Below are positions 1 through 7,495 of a stretch of 64,000 bases of DNA, piece by piece. How positions within the stretch are numbered: the first letter of the stretch is position 1; each line of letters begins with the position of its first letter. A program made the translations under genes and the position numbers. The notes beneath the pieces are model-generated. The model ran no database searches, was not told the origin of the DNA, and saw nothing but the letters and a program-made list of their open reading frames with translations. The DNA is from Bryobacteraceae bacterium (GTDB lineage Bacteria > Acidobacteriota > Terriglobia > Bryobacterales > Bryobacteraceae), in NCBI GenBank assembly GCA_026002855.1, contig BPGD01000001.1, forward strand, positions 744,001-808,000. Reading direction: 5' to 3'.

Positions 1-1
1 T

Positions 2-1204
2 TCGCCGGACGGGCGCTGGCTGGCCTGGCGGATGCAGACGCGCGCCGGCTATGAAAGCGACCGCTGGCGGCTGGTGGTGCTGGAACGCGAAACCGGCCAG
101 CTCACCGTGCTCACCGAGAATCTGGACCGCCACGTCACCGGCTTCGCCTGGCACCCGGACTCGAAGCGGCTCGCATTCACCGTGGAAGACCGCGGGCGGC
201 AGCAGGCTCATTTGATCCCGGTCACGGGCGGCGGCACGCGCGTGATTACGCAGGGCGCCGCCCATGTCGACGATCTTCAGTTCACCTCCGATGGCCGGAC
301 GCTGGTCTACACCGAGATGAGCGGTTCCAGTCCGGTGGAGATCTACCGCGCGGCGAGCGGCGGCGGAACCCCGCAGCCGGTGACGCGCCTGAACGATGCG
401 CTGCTTGAGTCTTACGACCTGCGGCGGCTGGAGGATTTCACCGTGGCCGGGGCCGACAACACGCCGGTACACAGCTTCCTGCTAAAACCACCGAATTTTG
501 ATGCAAACAGGAAATATCCGGTTCTGTTTCTGATCCACGGCGGGCCGCAGGGCGCCTGGGGCGAGACCTTCAGTTTCCGCTGGAATCCGCAGGTCTTCGC
601 CACCGCCGGTTTTGTGGTGGTGATGCCCAACCCGCGCGGCTCCACCGGCTACGGGACGAAGTTCACCGACGAGATCAACGGCGACTGGGGCGGCAAGGTG
701 TACGACGACATCATGGCAGTGGTGCGCCATGTCGAGAGGTTGCCTTACGTGGATCCGGAGCGGTTCGCCGCCGCCGGCGGCAGCTACGGCGGCTACATGG
801 TGAACTGGATCCTCGGCCACACGGACCGCTTCCGCGCGCTCGTGTCCCATGCCGGCGTCTACGACCTGTACAGCATGGGCGGCGAAACCGAAGAGCTGTG
901 GTTCCCCCTCTGGGAGTTCAAAGGACTGCCGTGGGAGAACCCGGAGATGTACGACAAATGGTCGCCCTCGCGGTATGCGGCCAACTTTCGCACACCCACG
1001 CTCGTGATCCACGGCGAGCTCGACTACCGCGTGCCCTATGGTCAGGGATTGCAGCTTTTCACCGCGCTTCAGGTGAAAAAGGTGCCGTCAAAACTGGTCC
1101 TCTTTCCCGACGAGGGCCACTGGGTGCTGAAGCCGCAGAACTCGCTGTTCTGGTACCGGACGTTCCTGGACTGGGTGACCGAGTGGACCGCAAAGAAGCC
1201 CTGA
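2..1204 (+). CDS. S9 family prolyl oligopeptidase-like serine peptidase, 3' part
   Basis: The gene runs in from the left edge; the frame is open from base 2, so the true start is outside the window. The first ~130 visible residues look like WD40/PD40 beta-propeller blades (SPDGRWLAW, HPDSKRLAF, TSDGRTLVY). The rest is an alpha/beta hydrolase domain with the S9 nucleophile motif GGSYGGY (Ser codon 782-784), an Asp in HGELDYRVP (1022-1024) and a His in DEGHWV (1118-1120), so the triad is complete. Such enzymes cleave short peptides or act as acylaminoacyl peptidases, and in Acidobacteria they are usually exported. The signal peptide is not visible. It ends 7 bp before the convergent M28 peptidase, which suggests a peptide-degradation neighbourhood. 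Confidence 0.93.
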   Translation, partial: SPDGRWLAWRMQTRAGYESDRWRLVVLERETGQLTVLTENLDRHVTGFAWHPDSKRLAFTVEDRGRQQAHLIPVTGGGTRVITQGAAHVDDLQFTSDGRTLVYTEMSGSSPVEIYRAASGGGTPQPVTRLNDALLESYDLRRLEDFTVAGADNTPVHSFLLKPPNFDANRKYPVLFLIHGGPQGAWGETFSFRWNPQVFATAGFVVVMPNPRGSTGYGTKFTDEINGDWGGKVYDDIMAVVRHVERLPYVDPERFAAAGGSYGGYMVNWILGHTDRFRALVSHAGVYDLYSMGGETEELWFPLWEFKGLPWENPEMYDKWSPSRYAANFRTPTLVIHGELDYRVPYGQGLQLFTALQVKKVPSKLVLFPDEGHWVLKPQNSLFWYRTFLDWVTEWTAKKP

Positions 1205-1211
1205 GCGGCAT

Positions 1212-2078
1212 TCACGGGTCGAGCCGGCGCAGGACTTCGAGCAGGACGTTTCCGACGATTTCGAACGAACGCGGGCTGAGCTTGTCCAGCGTGTCCTGCG
1301 GCGTGTGCCACCAGGAGTTGTCCGGGCCGTATTCGAAATCGATCAGATTCGCGGCGCGCACGCCCAGTCTCAGGAAAGGCACATGGTCGTCCTCGATGGC
1401 CGCCGCGGGGCCGTTGAAGTGTTCGTAAACACCCTGTTGGCGCGCCACGCTCCAGATGAGCCGCATGATCGTGTCGGAGGAGTACTGCTCGCGGAGGATC
1501 TTCAGGTCGCGGTCGCCGATCATGTCCACGTTGATGAGCGCGGCGAGCCTGGCAAGCGTGCCGTCCCGGTACCACCGCTCGGCCAGGTGGCGCGAGCCGT
1601 AGAGGCTGTCTTCGGCGGTCCATTCGCGCACGGCCTCCTCGCCATCGAAAAAAACAAGGTAGACGGTGTTTTTCAGCGGCAAGGTCTTCAGGGCGCGCGC
1701 CATTTCAAGCAAAAACGCGGCGCTTGAACCGCCATCGTTGGCCCCGACGAAGCGGAAGGGGAAAATCTTGGTGTCGTAGTGGCCGCTGAGGGCCACCGCT
1801 TTGCCGGACATTCCCTGGCGGACGGCGATGATGTTCTTCATCGGCATGCGGCCCGCCGGGGTCCGGGCGACAAAGTCATCTTCCATCACCTGCCAGTCCT
1901 GGCCTTTCAGATGGCCAATGATGTACTGCTGCGCCTTTCGGATGGCGGGCGAAGCCGGCGGGCGCGGGCCGAAGGCGACGAGCGCCGCCGTGTGCTCATA
2001 GGCGTTTTTCCCGTTGAACTGCGCCCACGCAGGGGCAGCAAACGCAAGGGCAAGGATCAGCGTCTGTGGGCAATGCAT
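1212..2078 (-). CDS. Secreted M28 family metallopeptidase / glutaminyl cyclase-like protein
   Basis: A 288-residue protein with a signal peptide ending near AWA-Q (residues ~1-19). The M28 di-zinc fold is shown by GHYDTK (H100), GANDGGSSAA (D115), FDGEEA (E147/E148), NVDMIGD (D185) and WWHTPQDT (H258). The spacing and the DGEEA...WWHTPQDT signature resemble bacterial glutaminyl-peptide cyclotransferases, which share the fold with aminopeptidases; the sequence alone does not separate the two. The start overlaps the end of the upstream methyltransferase by 22 bp. A TACACT hexamer 9 nt upstream (2088-2093) could serve as its own -10 element. Confidence 0.9.
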   Translation of the reverse strand: MHCPQTLILALAFAAPAWAQFNGKNAYEHTAALVAFGPRPPASPAIRKAQQYIIGHLKGQDWQVMEDDFVARTPAGRMPMKNIIAVRQGMSGKAVALSGHYDTKIFPFRFVGANDGGSSAAFLLEMARALKTLPLKNTVYLVFFDGEEAVREWTAEDSLYGSRHLAERWYRDGTLARLAALINVDMIGDRDLKILREQYSSDTIMRLIWSVARQQGVYEHFNGPAAAIEDDHVPFLRLGVRAANLIDFEYGPDNSWWHTPQDTLDKLSPRSFEIVGNVLLEVLRRLDP

Positions 2079-2728
2079 CTATAGCCCAGTGTAAAGTCCC
2101 GGCGGCGGTCCAGTCCGTCCAGAGCCGGCACAAGCAGGGCGAGCGGCGCAAACAGCGGCAGCAGCCAGGGCGCCATCTGGCAGGCGTTGAACATCCGCCG
2201 CGACAGCACGCGGAACAGGCCGCCGGCGGGCGTCAGTTCCGCGATCTCGAAGTCCGCCTCCTCCAGCAGATGCCTCAGCCCGTAGCGGGTATAACGATAG
2301 AAATCATGCGGCGCCTGGTGAACCTCCCATTCCTGCGGCGCGATCAGCAACAGGGGCGCGCCCGGCCGCAGGACGCGGGCGATCTCGCGCAGCGCCTCCT
2401 GCGGGCGTTTCAGGTGCTCCAGCGTCACCACGTTGAGCGCCGCATCGAAGGAAGCGTCGCGGAATGGGAGCTGCTCGAGGTCGGCCAGCGCGTCCAGCCG
2501 GCGGTAGTCCCAGCCGGGATCGCCGATGGCGAGGTCCACAGCCACATAGCGCGCGTGCGCAAAGAGGCCGGCATACTGGGCCTCACCGGCGCCGGCATCG
2601 AGCACGAGCGAGCCGGCGGGCAGGGATCGGGCAAAGGATGAAACAGAATCTTCAATAAATGTTTCAAACGTATAAACGCGCCGAAGGAGCCAGGCGGGCA
2701 AACGGCGGCGGGCTTCGCGGTAGGTCAT
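2057..2728 (-). CDS. Class I SAM-dependent methyltransferase
   Basis: A 223-residue protein. Motif I for S-adenosylmethionine binding is LVLDAGAGEAQY (residues 41-52), followed by an acidic strand end (VAVDLA), LPFRDASFDAALNVVTLEHL (a Methyltransf_11-type core) and a post-motif ARVLRPGAPLLLIAP. The C-terminal hydrophobic stretch around residues 186-205 may sit near the membrane. The substrate cannot be told. The ATG at 2728 overlaps the stop of the next upstream methyltransferase by 4 bp (ATGA), so the two are probably translationally coupled. The open frame continues upstream but only shadows the neighbour. The pairing with another methyltransferase and a nearby GT2 enzyme suggests polysaccharide or lipid modification; that is inference. 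Confidence 0.88.
   Translation of the reverse strand: MTYREARRRLPAWLLRRVYTFETFIEDSVSSFARSLPAGSLVLDAGAGEAQYAGLFAHARYVAVDLAIGDPGWDYRRLDALADLEQLPFRDASFDAALNVVTLEHLKRPQEALREIARVLRPGAPLLLIAPQEWEVHQAPHDFYRYTRYGLRHLLEEADFEIAELTPAGGLFRVLSRRMFNACQMAPWLLPLFAPLALLVPALDGLDRRRDFTLGYRCIAHRR
2088..2093 (-). promoter_or_regulatory. Candidate -10 element (TACACT) for the M28 peptidase
   Basis: On the minus strand TACACTGG lies 9 nt upstream of the ATG at 2078, inside the end of the methyltransferase gene. It is one of a recurring set of TA(C/T)NCT hexamers just upstream of start codons here. No good -35 element is visible. Confidence 0.3.
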
Positions 2729-3729
2729 TGTCTCAGGCGCGCCTCGGCCATGATGGTGGATCCGGCGCGGCAGGCCGCTTCCAGCGCCGTGAACGGAATG
2801 GAGGCGAGCATCAGCAGGAAATACGCGGCGTCTTTGAGCAGCCGCGCGCGCGGCGAGCCGTCGGCCCGGCGCACGCGGCGGCCCATCGGATCCAGCGCCG
2901 GCGCGAGCGTCGAGGCCAGACCCGCCGGGTTGTCGCGCAAGGAGAAATGCTTGCGGCGGACGATCTCGAAGCCCGCTGAATCCAGCAGCGCTTCCAGGTC
3001 GGACTCGCGGAAATTGATCAGGTGGCGGGGCACATCGAGCCCGTTCCAGTGCGCCCCAAAGAGCAGGAACTGCCAGCAGCCAGCATTCGGCACCTGAACC
3101 ACCAGGCGTCCGTCCGGCACCAGCAGCTCCCGCGCTGCTTCGAGGTACGCGGCCGGATCGTACAGATGCTCGAGCACGTGGAACATCGTGATCAGGCCGA
3201 ATGAGCGCGGGCGGAAGGGGGCGCGCGTGAGGGCGCCACAGGCCACGGGCACACCGTTGGTCGACCATGCGACAGAGGCGGCGTCGAGGGAGAAGTCCAG
3301 TCCGAAGGCACGGTGTTCGGGCAGGTGAAGTTCGCGCAGGAACAGGCCGCCGCCGCAGCCGACGTCCAGCACCAGCGAATCTGGCGGCGCAGCCGCCAGC
3401 GCACGGCGCACGAAGCGCACGTGATCGCGGATGACGATGCGGCGCCAGAGCTCGGCCAGCGAATCGGCGGCCGAGGCCGCCGGATCAAACCAGTAGTCCG
3501 GCGGATAGTACTGGTGCAGTTTTTCCGGCTCCGGCCAGGGAAAGAGCCGGATCAGCCGGCACTGCCGGCACTCGACGATCAGGAAATCTTCCTGGGTGGT
3601 GCCGAACAGGCGGTCCGTGCCGCGGAACAGCGTGCGAAACTCGTGTTCGCCACAGGCCGGGCAGGCGTCGCGCGGCGCGGCGCCGGGAGGCGCGGTTTCG
3701 GGGGTGGTCGGCTCGGAGCCTGGCTGCAC
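2725..3729 (-). CDS. SAM-dependent methyltransferase with N-terminal zinc-ribbon-like motif
   Basis: About 334 residues from the GTG at 3729, which I prefer because the frame further upstream is proline-rich, lacks conserved character and would run into the divergent YqaA gene; the start is uncertain. Residues ~20-60 carry CPACG...CRQC, a four-cysteine zinc-ribbon-like motif typical of methyltransferases acting on glycans or nucleotide sugars. Motif I is LVLDVGCGGGLFL, followed by GLDFS, FGLITMFHVLEHLYDP and GRLVVQVPN (Methyltransf_23 type). A hydrophobic patch near the C-terminus (YFLLMLASIPFTAL) could associate with membrane. The stop overlaps the start of the next methyltransferase by 4 bp. 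Confidence 0.85.
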   Translation of the reverse strand: MQPGSEPTTPETAPPGAAPRDACPACGEHEFRTLFRGTDRLFGTTQEDFLIVECRQCRLIRLFPWPEPEKLHQYYPPDYWFDPAASAADSLAELWRRIVIRDHVRFVRRALAAAPPDSLVLDVGCGGGLFLRELHLPEHRAFGLDFSLDAASVAWSTNGVPVACGALTRAPFRPRSFGLITMFHVLEHLYDPAAYLEAARELLVPDGRLVVQVPNAGCWQFLLFGAHWNGLDVPRHLINFRESDLEALLDSAGFEIVRRKHFSLRDNPAGLASTLAPALDPMGRRVRRADGSPRARLLKDAAYFLLMLASIPFTALEAACRAGSTIMAEARLRQ

Positions 3730-3773
3730 GGGGATTCCAGAATGTCCGGGAATCGGGATCAGTCCCAGCCAAC

Positions 3774-3779
3774 AGTGTA
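3774..3779 (-). promoter_or_regulatory. Candidate -10 element (TACACT) for the methyltransferase pair
   Basis: Minus-strand TACACTG lies 44 nt upstream of the proposed GTG at 3729. It faces a second TACACT on the plus strand at 3844-3849, so the divergent pair would have back-to-back promoters. No convincing -35 element is visible. Confidence 0.3.
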
Positions 3780-3843
3780 ACCGCCACAGCGGCAGCGCCG
3801 CGATGGCCGTTGCCGTGGCGTGTGCTATCGGTGGGAGGCAGGC

Positions 3844-3849
3844 TACACT
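3844..3849 (+). promoter_or_regulatory. Candidate -10 element (TACACT) for the YqaA/DedA gene
   Basis: GCTACACTGG ends 12-13 nt before the ATG at 3863. With the usual ~7 nt from -10 to transcription start, the leader would be only about 6 nt and has no Shine-Dalgarno sequence, consistent with near-leaderless translation. Confidence 0.35.
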
Positions 3850-3862
3850 GGATGTTTCCCGT

Positions 3863-4480
3863 ATGAGCTCACAGGCCCTGCCCGTGGCGCGCTGGCGCAT
3901 CCACCGCCGGCTCTATGACTGGATGATGCAATGGGCGCACAGCCCCCATAGCCAGGCCGCGCTGTTTCTGCTCGCCTTTGCCGAATCGAGCGTCTTCCCG
4001 ATCCCTCCCGACGCGCTCCTGATCGCGCTGGTGCTGGGCGCGCCCGGGCGCTGGCTGCTGCTGGCAGGCATCTGTACCGCAGGCAGCGTGCTCGGCGGCA
4101 TCGCCGGCTACGGCATCGGCCGCTTCCTGATGGACACGGTCGGCATGCGCGTCATCGAGTTCTATCACGCGCAGCAGTATTACCGGCAGGTGATGGCCTG
4201 GTACCAGCAGTATGATTTCTGGATTGTTTTTACTGCTGCCTTCACACCCATTCCGTACAAGGTATTCACCATCGCATCGGGCGCGTTCCAGATGAACGTG
4301 GCCGGTTTCACCGCTGTTTCTCTCGCCGGCCGCGGAGCGCGTTTTTTTCTCGTCGCCGGGCTGCTGCGCCTGTTCGGCGAGCCGGTGCGGCGTTTTATCG
4401 ACCGGTATTTTGACTGGCTCGCGCTGGCTTTCGTGATCCTGCTGGCGGGCGGATTCGTGCTGCTGCGCTACGCGCGCTGA
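3863..4480 (+). CDS. YqaA/DedA-family membrane protein (VTT/SNARE-associated domain)
   Basis: A 205-residue integral membrane protein starting at the ATG at 3863. Hydrophobic segments lie around residues 35-60, 65-90, 120-145 and 180-203. Family marks include the early re-entrant segment with ESSVFPIPPDALLIAL, the glycine-rich GGIAGYGIGRF and the conserved FTPIPYKVFTIASGAF motif of the YqaA branch. DedA proteins are linked to undecaprenyl-phosphate or phospholipid recycling and membrane homeostasis; that role is by family only. Its 3' end overlaps the convergent glycosyltransferase by 13 bp. Confidence 0.9.
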   Translation: MSSQALPVARWRIHRRLYDWMMQWAHSPHSQAALFLLAFAESSVFPIPPDALLIALVLGAPGRWLLLAGICTAGSVLGGIAGYGIGRFLMDTVGMRVIEFYHAQQYYRQVMAWYQQYDFWIVFTAAFTPIPYKVFTIASGAFQMNVAGFTAVSLAGRGARFFLVAGLLRLFGEPVRRFIDRYFDWLALAFVILLAGGFVLLRYAR

Positions 4481-5532
4481 CCGTCGGCGGCCGCGGCAAT
4501 CGCCGCCTGCTCGCTCAGCTCGCGCAGCCCGATGCGGTGGCGCCACAGGAGGCGGCGGATCTCGCTGTTTGACATCCGCCGCAACGGGCGCAACTGCCGC
4601 CGTTTGCGCAGCGTGGCCGGGATCCGCATGAACGCCTCGAGGTCGCCCTGGAGCAGTGCGGCGAGAAGGCGCAGACGGGCGCCGGCACCGCGAATGCGGC
4701 CTGCCTCGCCCCGTCCCCGCAGCGCCGCCCATGCCCCGGCGGCAAGCCGGGCGGCGTAGAAAAGCGGATTCAGCATTAACAGATCCCACGGAAAATGTTT
4801 CGCCACCAGCAGCACGCGGTTGCGCTCGATCAACGCGATCCGCCGCGGGCTGGCCACGCCGAGCGTGGCGCCCCGGTGGTGCCGCACCACTGCCTCCGGC
4901 ACATACAGGCACCGCCACCCGGCGATGCGGGCGCGCAGCCCCAGCTCCGCGTCATCGCCGTAGGCGAACAGATCTTCATCGAACAGACCGATCTCATCGA
5001 GCATGGCCCGGCGGTACATGCAGGCGCAGCCGTCGGGCCAGAGGACCTCTTCCCGGCGGTCGTACTGGCCCCGGTCCAGTTCGCCGGTGCCGCGGCCGCG
5101 GTTCTGACCATCCAGGTAGATCAGGTGGCCCGCCTTGTCGATGACGCGCGGGTCCTCATGGACGAGGATCTTTGAAGCGGCCATGCCGACGCGCGGATCG
5201 GCAAAGGCTTCGAGCAGCGCCCCAAGCCAGCCCGGCCCGGCCTCGGCGTCGTTGTTCAGCAGCGCGACAAACGGCGCGTGCGAGGCCCGGATGCCCTGAT
5301 TGTTGGCCGCGCAAAAGCCCAGGTTTGTTTCGTTGCGAATCAGCCTGACACGGAAGGGCGCCCTGGCGGCGAACTCCTCAACCACCTGCACGGAGCCGTC
5401 CGTGGAGCCGTTGTCGACCACGACGACTTCGAAATCCGCGCCCTGCGGGGCCAGAAGCGAAAGCAGGCACTGCCGGAGCAGCTCAGCACGGTTGTGGTTC
5501 ACGACAATGACGGTGACCTGCGGCTCCTGCAT
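4468..5532 (-). CDS. GT2 family glycosyltransferase (rhamnosyltransferase-like)
   Basis: 354 residues. The N-terminal GT-A domain has VTVIVVNHNRAELL, VVVVDNGSTDGS, the acceptor-side NLGFCAANNQGI, and LLNNDAEA, where NND replaces the DXD metal-binding motif as in WbbL-like rhamnosyltransferases. Later motifs are WPDGCACMYRRAMLDEIGLFDEDLFAYGDDAELGLR and VRHHRGAT. The C-terminal ~90 residues are basic, helical and possibly membrane-associated (LLMLNPLFYAARLAAGAWAAL). It probably adds a sugar to a lipid-linked glycan on the cytoplasmic face. The sugar donor is unknown. It stands next to a DedA protein and two methyltransferases. Confidence 0.92.
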   Translation of the reverse strand: MQEPQVTVIVVNHNRAELLRQCLLSLLAPQGADFEVVVVDNGSTDGSVQVVEEFAARAPFRVRLIRNETNLGFCAANNQGIRASHAPFVALLNNDAEAGPGWLGALLEAFADPRVGMAASKILVHEDPRVIDKAGHLIYLDGQNRGRGTGELDRGQYDRREEVLWPDGCACMYRRAMLDEIGLFDEDLFAYGDDAELGLRARIAGWRCLYVPEAVVRHHRGATLGVASPRRIALIERNRVLLVAKHFPWDLLMLNPLFYAARLAAGAWAALRGRGEAGRIRGAGARLRLLAALLQGDLEAFMRIPATLRKRRQLRPLRRMSNSEIRRLLWRHRIGLRELSEQAAIAAAADGQRA

Positions 5533-5555
5533 CGCGCGCGGCGCTTCTCTTCCCC

Positions 5556-5561
5556 AGCGTA
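5556..5561 (-). promoter_or_regulatory. Candidate -10 element (TACGCT) for the glycosyltransferase
   Basis: Minus-strand GGCTACGCTGGGG lies 23 nt upstream of the ATG at 5532, matching the GCTAC(A/G)CTGG form seen before the YqaA and hslV genes. No -35 element at proper spacing. Confidence 0.3.
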
Positions 5562-5572
5562 GCCGACGTGTG

Positions 5573-6973
5573 TCAGCGCAGGGGCGCGCCGGGCGGCGGG
5601 AAGCGGCGCGAGGCGTCGTCGAGCACCAGCACCCAGTCGCTGCCGAACCCTTCCGAAGGGCACTTCATCGTCTGCGGCTGCGAGGCATCGAGCTCGCCGG
5701 CGGCTTCCGCGGCGCCGCTGCGCGGGTTGTACCACCAGGCGCGGGCGCGCGGAAACGGAAGCGGGTTCAGCGCAATCCTTCGGCCCTGTGCGCTGTAGAC
5801 GAGCACATAGCCCTCGCCACGCGTAGCCGCAATATGATCGGCGCCGGAAAGCGCGTCCTGGAGCAGCGTCTGATCCGGCACGCGCGACAGGAACGGACGC
5901 GACTCAATCAGCGCTTTCAGATGACGCATCTGCGATGCTCCGGGCCGCTCCAGCGCCTGATGCCAGTACATCAGCGGGCCATTCACCGGCCGGCGTCCCG
6001 GCGCATACATCTGCCAGACCGCGTGATTGCCGTAAGTGTGGCCGAAGGCCCCGCTGAAGACGTCCCACCAGGAGTATTGCCGCACGTGAGCGTCGAAGGA
6101 ATAGCCGAACTCGGACGCGCGGAAGGCAAGCGGATGGTCCTCATACAGCGGCTCGCCGTCGAGAACGGGTTTCACCGGAGTCCGCGCGTAGTCCCCGGCG
6201 ATATGAACGAAGGACTGCCGCACGCCGGGCAGGCCGTGGCCGTTCTGCTGCATGTTGAAGCTGAGCCACGCGTCGTTGTGAAACCAGCTGGAGGATGTTG
6301 CGCCCCCCTGCGGGTGGTAGGTCATCAGCACGGCGCGGTAATTTTCGCTGCCGGTAACGCCGGCCGCAATGCCCCGCGCCATGGCGCGCCAGATGTTTTC
6401 GTAGCCGCCGGCCGGACGGTCGCCGCCCAACACCCAGATAATTCCTTTTGATTTATAGCGATTCCCGAGCCATTTTCCGTAGATTTCCGCCTTTTCCGGC
6501 GTAAAAATCGGCTCGTCTTTCACCCATCGGCCCCAGGTGGGCAACAGGGCGATGTAGATGCCCCGCGCGTTGGCTGCGTCGATGATGAAATCCACATGGT
6601 CCCAATAATCGTAGGATCCGGGTTTGGCGGGATCCGCGCCCGGCGTGACGGCGGGCCGCGCCGGGTCGCGGTCGATCAGTGGCACGTGGCCGTAAGGGTT
6701 CGGATCCGCGAGGCCGTCGAGCTCGGCCAGCGCGACCGCCTGCACCACGTTAAAGCCCTGGCGGGCGCGCGTGTCCAGATAGCGCAGCGCCTCTTCGCGG
6801 TTCAGGCGGTGAAACAGCTCCCAGGCCGTGTCGGCCAGCCAGAAGAACGGCCGCCCGTCCTCAGTGACGAGAAAGCGGCCGTTGTCGCTGACGCGCAGTC
6901 TCGGCAACGGGCGCTGTTGAGCCGGCAGAATCCCGGCCAGCACCATGGCCACTGCGGCAAGTCGTCGCATCAT
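5573..6973 (-). CDS. Secreted DUF4038 glycoside hydrolase (GH140/apiosidase-like)
   Basis: 466 residues from the ATG at 6973, chosen because GGAGG lies 7 nt upstream; the GTG at 6991 in the same frame lies before that ribosome site. The signal peptide is residues 1-19 (MMRRLAAVAMVLAGILPAQQ). The body matches the apiosidase-like TIM barrel: FFWLADTAWELFHRLNREEALRYL, RQGFNVVQAVAL, then LGGDRP (D185) and LDGEPLYE (E274), which are the likely catalytic acids. The C-terminal ~90 residues form the beta-sandwich often called a collagen-binding domain. The characterised family member removes apiose from rhamnogalacturonan-II; the substrate here is not known. Its start overlaps the stop of the DUF123 gene by 4 bp. 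Confidence 0.88.
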   Translation of the reverse strand: MMRRLAAVAMVLAGILPAQQRPLPRLRVSDNGRFLVTEDGRPFFWLADTAWELFHRLNREEALRYLDTRARQGFNVVQAVALAELDGLADPNPYGHVPLIDRDPARPAVTPGADPAKPGSYDYWDHVDFIIDAANARGIYIALLPTWGRWVKDEPIFTPEKAEIYGKWLGNRYKSKGIIWVLGGDRPAGGYENIWRAMARGIAAGVTGSENYRAVLMTYHPQGGATSSSWFHNDAWLSFNMQQNGHGLPGVRQSFVHIAGDYARTPVKPVLDGEPLYEDHPLAFRASEFGYSFDAHVRQYSWWDVFSGAFGHTYGNHAVWQMYAPGRRPVNGPLMYWHQALERPGASQMRHLKALIESRPFLSRVPDQTLLQDALSGADHIAATRGEGYVLVYSAQGRRIALNPLPFPRARAWWYNPRSGAAEAAGELDASQPQTMKCPSEGFGSDWVLVLDDASRRFPPPGAPLR

Positions 6974-7476
6974 GGGTGTTCCTCCCTGCACGCGCTCACA
7001 GACTCATCCTGCCACAGGCAGGCCGGCGAAAATGGAAGTGCGGAAAGCAGCCGGCGCAAATGGCTGCGCGGGTTGCGCAGGCGCCACAGGTGCGAGGGAC
7101 AGTGGCAATCCGACGCTCCGAAACGCGGCGCTGGATCGTAGAAGCCGGGGTCACTCGCCAGGGCACGAGCCCAGATGCATTCGAGCCGCCGACGGCCCAG
7201 ACGGGTCCAGACACCAACAGGCGCTGCGATGCGCAACAGGTGATCGATGTGCCAATGCAGCGTGCGATGGGCGCTCAGATGCCTGCCGGCCCGTGCGCGC
7301 ACGCCGCCCGGTCCGCGCGCGCTGCCCGCGTAAACGTACAGCCCGGCAGGGAAGTGGAATGCACCGAGAGCGCCCACTCGCAGCACGGCCTCTTCATCCA
7401 GCCGCAGCACCAGCAGGTAAGACCCTGCCGCGGCCGGCAATCGCTCGGCGATGGCATCATGGTTCGCCAGCCGCAT
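6970..7476 (-). CDS. DUF123 / GIY-YIG-related Uri-type nuclease-like protein
   Basis: 168 residues. The core has GSYLLVLRLDEE, FPAGLYVYAGSARGPGGVRARAGRHL, LHWHIDHLL and FGASDCHCPSHL, which are the signature blocks of the DUF123 (COG1833) family, distantly related to GIY-YIG endonucleases (YVYAGSA in place of GIY...YIGS). Function in this family is largely unproven; nuclease activity is inferred. The C-terminal tail after residue ~135 looks less conserved. Only 19 bp separate its start from that of the divergent TonB receptor, and its stop overlaps the start of the GH140-like gene. Confidence 0.82.
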   Translation of the reverse strand: MRLANHDAIAERLPAAAGSYLLVLRLDEEAVLRVGALGAFHFPAGLYVYAGSARGPGGVRARAGRHLSAHRTLHWHIDHLLRIAAPVGVWTRLGRRRLECIWARALASDPGFYDPAPRFGASDCHCPSHLWRLRNPRSHLRRLLSALPFSPACLWQDESVSACREEHP

Positions 7477-7483
7477 TGAGAAT

Positions 7484-7490
7484 TATGATG
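7484..7490. promoter_or_regulatory. Shared AT-rich -10 candidate in a 19-bp divergent gap
   Basis: Between the divergent starts at 7476 and 7496 lies AATTATGATG. On the plus strand it holds TATGAT (7484-7489, 6 nt before the ATG at 7496); on the minus strand CATAAT (7490-7485) lies 8 nt before the ATG at 7476, with TTGCAA 15 nt further upstream. Both transcripts would be almost leaderless, and each -35 region would lie inside the other gene. Confidence 0.35.
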
Positions 7491-7495
7491 ACACC

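Noticed and set aside
2057-3268. A 403-codon frame joining both methyltransferases
   Set aside because: The conserved protein begins at the ATG at 2728. The upstream part is an out-of-frame shadow of the zinc-ribbon methyltransferase.
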